From Candidatus Nanopelagicales bacterium (lineage in GTDB: Bacteria > Actinomycetota > Actinomycetes > S36-B12): a DNA stretch of 5,883 bases. The stretch covers positions 1-5,883 of the forward strand of contig JAGYOB010000184.1 of assembly GCA_018399515.1 (NCBI GenBank), in the 5' to 3' direction. Positions 1-5,882 of the stretch are shown here, piece by piece (position 1 is the first letter of the stretch; each line of letters begins with the position of its first letter). The notes beneath the pieces were generated by a model that was not told where the DNA came from, ran no database searches, and was given only the letters and a program-made list of their open reading frames with translations. A program made the position numbers and the translations under genes.

Positions 1-52
1 AATAATGAATTAAGTATCTTGCATTCCAATATCCTTAAACACAGAAAACACG
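1..52. other. AT-rich edge segment out of character with the adjoining kgd coding sequence
   Basis: The first 50 bases have 13 G/C (26%), whereas bases 61-120 have 43 of 60 (72%). The kgd frame stays open through this stretch, but its translation (Asn, Ile, Lys and His rich) does not look like the Ala/Pro-rich linker expected before the Kgd acyltransferase core. Recognisable Kgd-like sequence begins about codon 12 (EPAPKPERAD). This may be a contig-end or joining artefact, the end of an inserted element, or a real unusual linker. No inverted repeat or target-site duplication can be tested, because the other side is outside the window. Confidence 0.5.
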
Positions 53-3000
53 AACCAGCACCGAAGCCCGAACGCGCTGATGCCGTGGTTGAGAAACTGC
101 GCGGTGCCGCCGCGCGCGTCGTGGACAACATGGAGGCCAGCCTGTCGGTACCCACCGCCACGAGCGTGCGCGAGGTGCCGGCGAAACTGCTCATCGACAA
201 CCGCACCGTGATCAACAACCACCTCACCCGCAGCCGCGGCGGCAAGGTGTCCTTCACTCACCTCATCGGGTACGCGGTGGTCCTTGCCGCACGCGCCGTT
301 CCAGCCATGAACAATGCTTTCGCCGACCTCGACGGCAAACCGGGGCTGCAGGTCAACCCCGACATCAACCTCGGACTCGCCATCGACATCGCCAAACCCG
401 ACGGCTCACGCCAACTTCTCGTACCCAATGTCAAAGCCGCACAGGATATGGACTTCGCCTCCTTCTGGGGCGCCTATGAAGACATCGTGCGCCGTGCCCG
501 CAGCGGGAATCTCACCGTCGAGGACTTCGCCGCAACCACGATCAGCCTGACCAACCCCGGCACGATCGGCACCTCGCATTCGGTGCCCCGTCTCATGCCA
601 GGCCAGGGCACGATCGTCGGTGTCGGGGCGATGGAGTATCCCGCCGAATGGCAGGGATCTTCAGAGGAGTCCCGTGTGCGCAACGCGGTCAGCAAGATCA
701 TGACCCTTACCTCGACCTATGACCACCGGGTTATCCAGGGCGCACAGTCAGGTGAGTTCCTCAAGAAGATCCACGAACTGCTACTCGGTGGCGATGGCTT
801 CTACGAGTCGATCTTCAACTCTTTACACATCCCCTACGAACCCATCCAGTGGGCCGAGGACGTGTCGGCATCGCATGAGACCGATCTGAACAAAACTGTT
901 CGCGTCCAGGAGGTGATTCACGCCTACCGGGTGCGCGGACACCTCATGGCCGACATCAATCCTTTGGAATACGAGCAGCGCGGGCACCCCGACCTCGATG
1001 TACTTACCCACAACCTCACCCTGTGGGACCTCGACCGCACGTTCGCCACAGGCGGATTCGCCGGTCGCCCGCTGATGAAGTTGCGCGAGATCCTGGGTGT
1101 TCTGCGCGATTCCTACACCCGCACCATCGGCATCGAGTACATGCACATTCAAGATCCCGAGCAGCGCACATGGATCCAAGAACGCGTCGAGATTCCGCAC
1201 ACCAAGCCAACGCGTGATGAGCAGTTGAACATCCTCCGCAAACTCAACGAAGGCGAAGCCTTCGAAACGTTCCTGCAGACAAAATACGTGGGACAGAAGC
1301 GGTTCTCCCTCGAAGGAGCCGAAACTCTGATTCCCCTGGTCGACGCGGTGCTGTCGGACGCTGCGGCCGAGGGGATCATCGAGGTCGCCATCGGTATGCC
1401 CCACCGCGGCCGCTTGAACGTGCTCGCCAACCTTGCGGGAAAGTCCTACGGCCAGATCTTCGCCGAATTCGAGGGTAACTACGGTGAGGAATCCGTTCAA
1501 GGTTCCGGCGATGTGAAGTACCACCTCGGCACTTCGGGCACCTACCGCAGTCTGGACGGTAAGGAAACGCAGGTGTACCTCGCCGCTAATCCATCGCACC
1601 TCGAAGCCGTCAACCCGGTACTCGAGGGGATCGTCCGCGCGAAGCAGGATCAGCTACCCCGCGACGAGGCGTTCAACATCCTCCCCATGCTGCTGCACGG
1701 CGACTCAGCATTCGCCGGCCAGGGCGTGGTCGCCGAGACTCTGCACCTGTCGCAACTGCAGGGATATCGCACCGGCGGCACCGTGCACATCGTGGTCAAT
1801 AACCAGGTCGGTTTCACCACCTCGCCCAAATACAGCAGGTCCTCGGTCTACGCCACCGATGTTGCGCGGATGATCCAAGCGCCGATATTCCATGTCAACG
1901 GTGACGATCCGGAGGCGGTGGTTCGGGTCGGCAGACTCGCCTTCGCCTTCCGCCAAGCTTTCCAGAAGGACGTCGTGATCGACCTGGTCTGCTACCGACG
2001 GCGCGGTCACAACGAGGCCGATGACCCCTCCTTGACCCAGCCGCTGATGTACAACCTGATCGACACCAAGCGCAGCGTCCGCAAGGTCTACACCGAGGCC
2101 CTGATCGGCCGGGGCGATATCACCGTTGAGGAGGCCGAGGACGCGCTACGGCATTTTCAGGGGCAACTCGAGCAGGTCTTCCAACAGACTCGCTCCTCGC
2201 AGGCAACAGCGGAGGAGGAATCCTTCAGCGAGAACTCCAGCACGGTCGTCCGTGAAGGGCAGAAATCCCTTGCGCCGCAGGTTCCCGCTGTTGTCGTCGA
2301 TACCGCGATCACCGCTGATCAGGTGGACCTCGTCGTAGCCAGCCAGTTGGAAATGCCCGACGGCTTCTCCGTGCATCCCCGACTCGCACCGCAGTTGCAG
2401 CGCCGCGGCCAGATGGTCGCCGATGACGCCGTCGACTGGGGCATGGCTGAAGCTCTCGCCGTCGGATCACTCCTCCAGGAGGGCCGCTCGGTCCGTCTGG
2501 TCGGCCAGGACTCCCGCCGAGGGACCTTCGGGCACCGGCACATGGTGATCGTCGACCGCGAGACGGGCTGGCAGTACAAACCGTTGAAGCGCTGCTATCG
2601 AGACGGCGCCAAACTGTGGGTGTACGACTCCCTGCTGAGCGAGTTCGCTGCTCTCGGTTTCGAGTACGGCTACTCCGTGGCCCGCCCGGACATGCTCGTG
2701 GTGTGGGAGGCGCAATTCGGTGACTTCGTCAATGGTGCGCAGACCATCATCGACGAGTTCATCTCGGCCGGTGAGCAGAAATGGAATCAGCGTTCGGCCG
2801 TCACACTGCTGCTGCCGCACGGATACGAGGGTCAAGGTCCCGACCACTCGTCGGCTCGTGTGGAGCGCTTCCTCCAACTGTGTGCGCAAGACAACATGAC
2901 AGTCGCGATGCCGTCTTCACCCGCATCGTATTTTCATCTGCTGCGTTGGCAGGTGCTGTCCCGACTCACCCGACCGCTCGTCGTTTTCACCCCGAAATCC

Positions 3001-3450
3001 CTGCTGCGTGCGAAGTTCGCGACGTCAGCACTGGAGGACTTCACGACAGGGAGCTTCCGGGCGATCCTGCGCGACACGACGGTGGCGCCCGAGGGCGTGC
3101 GCAAGATCCTGCTGTGCAGCGGCAAGGTCTACTACGACCTCATCGCCGAACGAGACAAGCGCGGTGCGACGGATACCGCCATCGTCAGATTCGAGCGGTT
3201 CTATCCGCTGCCTCATCGCAGCCTGCCCGGCGTGATCGATGCCTACCCGGCTGATGCAGAGGTTCGCTGGGTGCAGGAGGAGCCGGCCAACCAGGGTGCC
3301 TGGTCGTTCATGGCGGTGAACCTGCCGCAGATCGTCGGCCGCGAATTGGTTGGGGTGAGCCGCCCGTCATCGTCATCCCCTGCCGTGGGCAGCCACCATC
3401 GCCACGAGGAGGAGCAGCGGGCCGTGGTTGAAGCAGCATTCGCGGACTGA
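1..3450 (+). CDS. kgd: Multifunctional 2-oxoglutarate metabolism enzyme Kgd (E2-E1 fusion), 5' end missing
   Basis: Thiamine-diphosphate enzyme of the TCA cycle acting on 2-oxoglutarate. Actinobacterial Kgd supports 2-oxoglutarate dehydrogenase activity (as E1 with a fused E2-like core), decarboxylase and carboligase reactions. Residues here count from the TTG at 19. An E2-type acyltransferase core spans about 27-270, with VPTATSVR, SLTNPGTIGTSHSVPRLMPG and DHRVIQG (His236); Gln replaces the Asp of the classical DHRxxDG, as in other Kgd proteins. The E1 part follows: HRGRLNVL (His462), GDSAFAGQG (Asp562) and NNQVGF (594-599) for ThDP/Mg binding, HNEADDP (664-670), QDSRRGTF (830-837) and VQEEPANQGAW (1085-1095). 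A Ser/Glu-rich linker lies near 725-755. The C-terminus is complete (TGA 3448-3450). The frame is open to the left edge, so the usual N-terminal segment (roughly 70-80 residues by recollection of mycobacterial Kgd) is absent; the TTG at 19 is not a credible start. Mycobacterial homologues are known to be inhibited by GarA and activated by acetyl-CoA. Identity is very secure. Confidence 0.97.
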   Translation, partial: NNELSILHSNILKHRKHEPAPKPERADAVVEKLRGAAARVVDNMEASLSVPTATSVREVPAKLLIDNRTVINNHLTRSRGGKVSFTHLIGYAVVLAARAVPAMNNAFADLDGKPGLQVNPDINLGLAIDIAKPDGSRQLLVPNVKAAQDMDFASFWGAYEDIVRRARSGNLTVEDFAATTISLTNPGTIGTSHSVPRLMPGQGTIVGVGAMEYPAEWQGSSEESRVRNAVSKIMTLTSTYDHRVIQGAQSGEFLKKIHELLLGGDGFYESIFNSLHIPYEPIQWAEDVSASHETDLNKTVRVQEVIHAYRVRGHLMADINPLEYEQRGHPDLDVLTHNLTLWDLDRTFATGGFAGRPLMKLREILGVLRDSYTRTIGIEYMHIQDPEQRTWIQERVEIPHTKPTRDEQLNILRKLNEGEAFETFLQTKYVGQKRFSLEGAETLIPLVDAVLSDAAAEGIIEVAIGMPHRGRLNVLANLAGKSYGQIFAEFEGNYGEESVQGSGDVKYHLGTSGTYRSLDGKETQVYLAANPSHLEAVNPVLEGIVRAKQDQLPRDEAFNILPMLLHGDSAFAGQGVVAETLHLSQLQGYRTGGTVHIVVNNQVGFTTSPKYSRSSVYATDVARMIQAPIFHVNGDDPEAVVRVGRLAFAFRQAFQKDVVIDLVCYRRRGHNEADDPSLTQPLMYNLIDTKRSVRKVYTEALIGRGDITVEEAEDALRHFQGQLEQVFQQTRSSQATAEEESFSENSSTVVREGQKSLAPQVPAVVVDTAITADQVDLVVASQLEMPDGFSVHPRLAPQLQRRGQMVADDAVDWGMAEALAVGSLLQEGRSVRLVGQDSRRGTFGHRHMVIVDRETGWQYKPLKRCYRDGAKLWVYDSLLSEFAALGFEYGYSVARPDMLVVWEAQFGDFVNGAQTIIDEFISAGEQKWNQRSAVTLLLPHGYEGQGPDHSSARVERFLQLCAQDNMTVAMPSSPASYFHLLRWQVLSRLTRPLVVFTPKSLLRAKFATSALEDFTTGSFRAILRDTTVAPEGVRKILLCSGKVYYDLIAERDKRGATDTAIVRFERFYPLPHRSLPGVIDAYPADAEVRWVQEEPANQGAWSFMAVNLPQIVGRELVGVSRPSSSSPAVGSHHRHEEEQRAVVEAAFAD

Positions 3451-3455
3451 AAGGA
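3450..3455 (+). promoter_or_regulatory. Ribosome binding site of the DUF6104-type gene
   Basis: AAAGGA overlaps the last base of the kgd TGA stop and sits 9 nt before the ATG at 3465. It supports this ATG as the start and translation from a kgd read-through transcript. Confidence 0.6.
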
Positions 3456-3464
3456 CCTGCCCCG

Positions 3465-3635
3465 ATGTACTTCACCGATCGTGGCATCGAGGAACTGAGT
3501 TCTCGCCGTGGCGAGGAGCAGATCACCTTTGCCGATCTCGCCGGGCGGCTGACCGAGTTCGTCGATCTCAACCCCGATTTCGAGGTGCCGATCGAGCGGC
3601 TCGCTACCTGGCTCGCCCGCCTCGACGACGACTAG
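3465..3635 (+). CDS. Small DUF6104-type protein of unknown function, downstream of kgd
   Basis: This 56-residue acidic protein starts MYFTDRGIEEL and ends WLARLDDD. It has no signal peptide or membrane segment. The sequence reads as two short amphipathic helical stretches around a FVDLNPDFEVPIERLATWL core, which matches my recollection of the actinobacterial DUF6104 family, whose members are about this length and found next to kgd. No biochemical function is known to me. The ATG is 14 nt after the kgd stop with a good ribosome binding site, so co-transcription and possibly a related role are likely, but that is inference from position only. The TAG stop lies in the left arm of the following hairpin. 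It overlaps no other gene and continues the kgd strand, so it is not a shadow frame. Confidence 0.87.
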   Translation: MYFTDRGIEELSSRRGEEQITFADLAGRLTEFVDLNPDFEVPIERLATWLARLDDD

Positions 3636-3692
3636 CCCTTCTTCGGGTGAAAGAGGCCCTATATGGACGCGTATCGCCCGGAGAAGGGCTAG
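3632..3692. terminator. Bidirectional hairpin terminator between convergent genes, with both stop codons in the stem
   Basis: The left arm at 3632-3650 pairs with 3674-3692 in a 19-bp stem. The outer 11 bp are perfect (CTAGCCCTTCT against AGAAGGGCTAG); the inner 8 bp include two G-U type pairs (3643/3681 and 3648/3676). The loop is 23 nt. The TAG of the plus-strand small gene (3633-3635) pairs with the complement of the minus-strand malic enzyme TAG (3689-3691). Neither side has a T-tract, which fits the tail-less terminators common in actinobacteria. Two smaller hairpins, one in each half, are an alternative fold. A terminator role is inferred from structure and from the convergent position. 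Confidence 0.75.
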
Positions 3693-4888
3693 GTCAGGCG
3701 GGCTACTCCGTCGGCGATCGCCGCGGCCGCGACCGCACGGGGCACCTCAGCGGACACCCGACGATCGAACACACTAGGCACGACGAAATCGGGCGCGAGT
3801 TCATCCCCTACGACATCAGCGATAGCTTGCGCCGCCGCCAGTTTCATCCCCGGAGTGATGGTTCGGGCACGCACATCGAGTGCACCGCGGAAGATCCCCG
3901 GGAACGCCAGCACGTTATTGATCTGGTTGGGGAAGTCACTGCGACCGGTCGCGACAACGGCCGCGGTTCGGTGCGCCACCTCAGGATGGATCTCTGGATC
4001 AGGGTTGGCCAGCGCGAAGATCAACGACTGCGGCGCCATCGTGGCGACTGCAGCGTCACCGACGGTGCCGGCGGACACTCCGATGAACACATCGGCGCCG
4101 GCGAGCGCATCCTCCAACGAGCCGGTCAGATCAGCGCGGTTCGTGCGCGCCGCGAGTGCCGCCTTGACCTCGGTCAGGTCACTGCGATCAGGACCGATGA
4201 TGCCCTTGGAATCAGCAACGGCGATATCGCCGATACCCGCCTCGAGCAGGATGTCGGTGACCGCGACCCCGGCCGCTCCGGCACCGGAGACCACCGCACG
4301 CAGATCACCCAGCGTCCGCCCGGTGACTTTGGCTGCGTTCAATAGCGCGGCGAGCACAACCACTGCCGTGCCGTGCTGATCGTCGTGGAACACCGGGATG
4401 TCCAAGAGCGCATCCAGTCTCTGCTCGATCTCAAAGCAACGTGGCGCACTGATGTCCTCGAGATTGACTCCACCGTAAGCGGGCGCGAGGCGAACGACAG
4501 TGTCGATGATCTCCTCGGTGTCCTTGGTGTCCAGGCAGATCGGAACAGCGTCCACCCCACCGAACTCCTTGAACAGCAGCGCCTTGCCCTCCATCACGGG
4601 CAGGGCTGCCTCGGGACCGATATCCCCGAGCCCGAGAACGGCTGTGCCGTCAGTCACGACCAAGACGGTGTTGGCCTTCCAGGTGAAGTCATAGGCCAGC
4701 GCGGGGTCCTCGGCGATCGCCGAGCAGACTCGCGCGACACCGGGGGTGTAGGCGAGGGAGAGCCCACCGCGGTCGCGGACTCGCACGGTCGGCCGTACCT
4801 CGATCTTGCCGCCACGGTGCAACGGAAATGCAGGGTCGGCATCGAAGGGGTTGGCCAAGGGGCCGGAGTCTTCACCGGGGGTCACCAT
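3689..4888 (-). CDS. Malic enzyme (malate dehydrogenase, oxaloacetate-decarboxylating)
   Basis: Converts L-malate to pyruvate and CO2 with reduction of NAD+ or NADP+ in the cytoplasm, linking the TCA cycle to pyruvate. The 399-residue protein fits the short bacterial form without a phosphotransacetylase domain. Visible motifs are SLAYTPGVA (catalytic Tyr47), MEGKALLFKEFGGVDAVP (catalytic Lys102), LEDI (Glu144-Asp145) and FHDDQHGTA (Asp169-Asp170) for the divalent metal, GAGAAG (202-207) in the Rossmann fold, ALANPDPE (292-299) and NNVLAFPGIFRGALD (324-338). The start is ATG at 4888; the next codon is GTG, a possible alternative. There is no clear ribosome binding site, and only 9 nt separate it from the stop of the upstream peptidase gene, suggesting a shared transcript. 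Cofactor preference cannot be read reliably. By recollection, the Streptomyces malic enzyme encoded near sodN is NADP-dependent. The stop lies in the terminator stem. Confidence 0.95.
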   Translation of the reverse strand: MVTPGEDSGPLANPFDADPAFPLHRGGKIEVRPTVRVRDRGGLSLAYTPGVARVCSAIAEDPALAYDFTWKANTVLVVTDGTAVLGLGDIGPEAALPVMEGKALLFKEFGGVDAVPICLDTKDTEEIIDTVVRLAPAYGGVNLEDISAPRCFEIEQRLDALLDIPVFHDDQHGTAVVVLAALLNAAKVTGRTLGDLRAVVSGAGAAGVAVTDILLEAGIGDIAVADSKGIIGPDRSDLTEVKAALAARTNRADLTGSLEDALAGADVFIGVSAGTVGDAAVATMAPQSLIFALANPDPEIHPEVAHRTAAVVATGRSDFPNQINNVLAFPGIFRGALDVRARTITPGMKLAAAQAIADVVGDELAPDFVVPSVFDRRVSAEVPRAVAAAAIADGVARLT

Positions 4889-4897
4889 GGCGCACAG

Positions 4898-5236
4898 TCA
4901 ACCACGATTGTTCCGCAGGATGGAATACGCCTCACGTGGTGCCCACGGCCGGTACCGCCACCACAACCGGCCGTGAATGCGATCAGCATCGATTGCTCCC
5001 CATTGCCGACTGTCCTCACTGGCTGCACCGTTATCGCCTTCGACCCACCATCCCCCCTTCTCGCGCCGGACAGCCCGCTTGACGGCGATGTGGCCATCTC
5101 GATACGGATGGGTGAAGACAACGAGATCCCCCGGCCTGATCGCCCTCGTGCGTCGCACCAGCCACCATTCACCGGGCGTCAAGGTGGGCAGCATCGACAG
5201 TCCGTCGATCCGCACCCGCAGCCAGGGAGACTTCAC
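4898..5236 (-). CDS. sodX: S24/S26-family peptidase, likely nickel superoxide dismutase maturation protease SodX
   Basis: Predicted to cut the leader from the Ni-SOD precursor and expose the His1 needed for nickel binding. The 112-residue protein has the signal-peptidase Ser-Lys dyad: RIDGLSMLPTL carries nucleophile Ser14, GHIAVKRAV carries general base Lys53, and GDN (67-69) with DSRQWGAI (75-82) forms the conserved C-terminal box. There is no N-terminal membrane anchor, unlike LepB, which fits a cytoplasmic substrate. It is divergent from sodN, 77 bp away, strongly supporting the SodX assignment. The start is uncertain. A near-perfect AGGAGG (minus strand, 5241-5236) runs directly into the GTG at 5236 with no spacer, so that GTG may not be used as a normal led start. 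In-frame CTG at 5221 or GTG at 5215 are alternatives that still keep Ser14. The malic enzyme gene follows 9 nt after its stop. Confidence 0.9.
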   Translation of the reverse strand: MKSPWLRVRIDGLSMLPTLTPGEWWLVRRTRAIRPGDLVVFTHPYRDGHIAVKRAVRREKGGWWVEGDNGAASEDSRQWGAIDADRIHGRLWWRYRPWAPREAYSILRNNRG

Positions 5237-5277
5237 CTCCTCATCATGCCGCTTCGATAGCCCCGGACTAGGGTTGA

Positions 5278-5300
5278 GTCAGCGCAAGGAGCGCAGTGAC
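5278..5300. repeat. Imperfect palindrome in the sodN leader, possible operator
   Basis: GTCAGCGC (5278-5285), spacer AAGGA, then GCGC-AG-TGAC (5291-5300) form an inverted repeat broken only by a 2-nt insertion in the right arm. The same stretch also reads as a direct repeat of GCGCA (5282-5286 and 5291-5295). It lies between the candidate -10 and the sodN ribosome binding site, where a repressor site or a 5' leader hairpin could act. The regulator is unknown; Nur is one candidate by function. Confidence 0.4.
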
Positions 5301-5304
5301 CCAC

Positions 5305-5310
5305 GGAGGA
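5305..5310 (+). promoter_or_regulatory. sodN ribosome binding site
   Basis: GGAGGA lies 3 nt before the ATG at 5314, a close but usable spacing. It decides the start in favour of 5314 over the upstream in-frame GTG at 5296, which would put this site inside the coding region. Confidence 0.7.
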
Positions 5311-5313
5311 AGC

Positions 5314-5739
5314 ATGCTCAATCGCACGATATCGGGGCGCATCACTCGTGCGCTGGCCCCGCGCACCGTTGCCCATGCCCACTGCGACCTGCCCTGTGGT
5401 GTGTACGACCCGGCGCAGGCCCGTCTAGAAGCTGAGTCGGTGAAGGCGTGCATGGAGAAGTTCCACGCCTCCGATGATCCGGTGTTCAAAGAGCGCGCGG
5501 TCAACATCAAGGAGCAGCGCTCGCACATGGTCAAGGAGCACCTGTGGGTGCTGTGGACCGACTACTTCAAGGCACCGCACTTCGAGAAGTACCCGCAGTT
5601 GAACACGCTGTTCAACGAGGCGACCAAACTCGCTGGCGCTGGTGGCACCAAGGGCACCAATGATGTCGCCGTCGCGGATCAGTTGCTCGGAAAAATCGAC
5701 GAAATCTCGGATATTTTCTGGGAGACCAAGAAGGCCTGA
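5314..5739 (+). CDS. sodN: Nickel superoxide dismutase precursor (Ni-SOD)
   Basis: Dismutates superoxide to hydrogen peroxide and oxygen in the cytoplasm, as a hexamer of four-helix bundles in characterised Streptomyces enzymes. The precursor has 141 residues: a 22-residue leader rich in basic residues with no hydrophobic core, then the nickel hook HCDLPCGVYD. Cutting after Ala22 (sequence AHA/H) gives a 119-residue mature protein beginning with His1 (codon 5380-5382). Mature numbering recovers all key residues: Cys2 and Cys6 ligands, Asp3, Tyr9, Glu17 and Arg47 (the network positioning His1) and Tyr62. The end IFWETKKA is typical of the family. Unusual points are a leader longer than the 14 residues I recall for S. 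coelicolor, and an additional Cys at mature position 24. The ribosome binding site at 5305-5310 supports this start. sodX lies divergently upstream, and a strong hairpin follows 25 nt after the stop. Confidence 0.97.
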   Translation: MLNRTISGRITRALAPRTVAHAHCDLPCGVYDPAQARLEAESVKACMEKFHASDDPVFKERAVNIKEQRSHMVKEHLWVLWTDYFKAPHFEKYPQLNTLFNEATKLAGAGGTKGTNDVAVADQLLGKIDEISDIFWETKKA

Positions 5740-5764
5740 GGTACGTCCTCACCCTCTGTTTCAC

Positions 5765-5815
5765 ACCAACCCCTCGAATCCCCTTCTCGCTAGAAGGGTG
5801 GTTCGAGGGGTTGGT
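5765..5815. terminator. Strong nested hairpin after sodN, probably a bidirectional terminator
   Basis: The outer stem has 14 perfect base pairs (5765-5778 with 5802-5815). The inner stem has 7 perfect pairs (CCCTTCT 5781-5787 with AGAAGGG 5792-5798) around a 4-nt loop, CGCT. A small asymmetric internal loop (2 nt against 3 nt) separates them. No T-tract follows on the plus strand, as is frequent in actinobacterial terminators. The minus-strand stop TAG (5790-5792) sits at the apex, so the hairpin serves the end of sodN and overlaps the end of the opposing gene. Confidence 0.8.
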
Positions 5816-5882
5816 TGCGTTCGCGGGCTAGGAGTGCGTAGCGGTGGGCGGGGTTGAGTTTCGGGTCGCTGAGAAGTTCCTG
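5790..5882 (-). CDS. 3' end of an unidentified minus-strand gene entering from the right edge
   Basis: On the minus strand a frame enters at the window edge and runs 30 codons to TAG at 5790-5792. The translation includes LLSDPKLNPAHRYALLARER and ends QPLEPPF. Third codon positions are mostly C or G, with C dominant, which supports real coding. The sequence looks like a helical, basic C-terminal tail, but I do not recognise the family and assign no function. The last nine codons and the stop are encoded in the right arm and apex of the sodN hairpin. The evidence is limited by length; it could be a chance open frame, although codon bias and the convergent position argue for a gene. Confidence 0.55.
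   Translation of the reverse strand, partial: QELLSDPKLNPAHRYALLARERNQPLEPPF

Larger units (their letters stand above)
5237..5313. promoter_or_regulatory. Divergent sodX/sodN control region
   Basis: This 77-bp gap must hold promoters for both directions. For sodN, TAGGGT at 5269-5274 fits the actinobacterial TANNNT -10 pattern and would place transcription start near 5281, giving a leader of about 33 nt. No good -35 is visible. For sodX no convincing -10 was found. The palindrome at 5278-5300 lies at the predicted sodN start. I did not find a match to the TTGCAA-type Nur (nickel-responsive Fur-family regulator) box as I remember it. Confidence 0.4.

Noticed and set aside
19..21. TTG at 19 as the true kgd start
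   Set aside because: The frame is open upstream to the window edge, no ribosome binding site is seen, and the family has a longer N-terminal segment.
719..742. Loss of Asp from the E2 catalytic motif (DHRVIQG) as inactivation
   Set aside because: The Gln is normal for actinobacterial Kgd proteins, so it is a family trait and not damage to this copy.
823..1599. Long minus-strand open frame opposite kgd (258 codons)
   Set aside because: It lies fully antisense to strongly conserved Kgd coding sequence, resembles no family, and is expected from high GC.
2509..2553. GTFGHRH in place of the mycobacterial GTFSQRH in the Kgd E1 part, as an active-site change
   Set aside because: HRH at this site also occurs in other E1 enzymes as I recall (E. 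coli SucA), so it is ordinary variation.
2467..2889. Minus-strand open frame of 140 codons opposite kgd
   Set aside because: Antisense shadow of the conserved E1 region; no recognisable domain.
3428..4345. Plus-strand open frame of 305 codons opposite malic enzyme
   Set aside because: It covers the small gene in another frame, crosses the terminator, and reads Arg/Gly-rich nonsense opposite clear malic enzyme motifs.
4373..5260. Plus-strand open frame of 295 codons opposite malic enzyme and sodX
   Set aside because: Antisense to two genes with intact catalytic motifs; no domain of its own.
5296..5313. Upstream in-frame GTG start for sodN
   Set aside because: It would place the GGAGGA ribosome binding site inside the gene and has no good site of its own; ATG 5314 is better.
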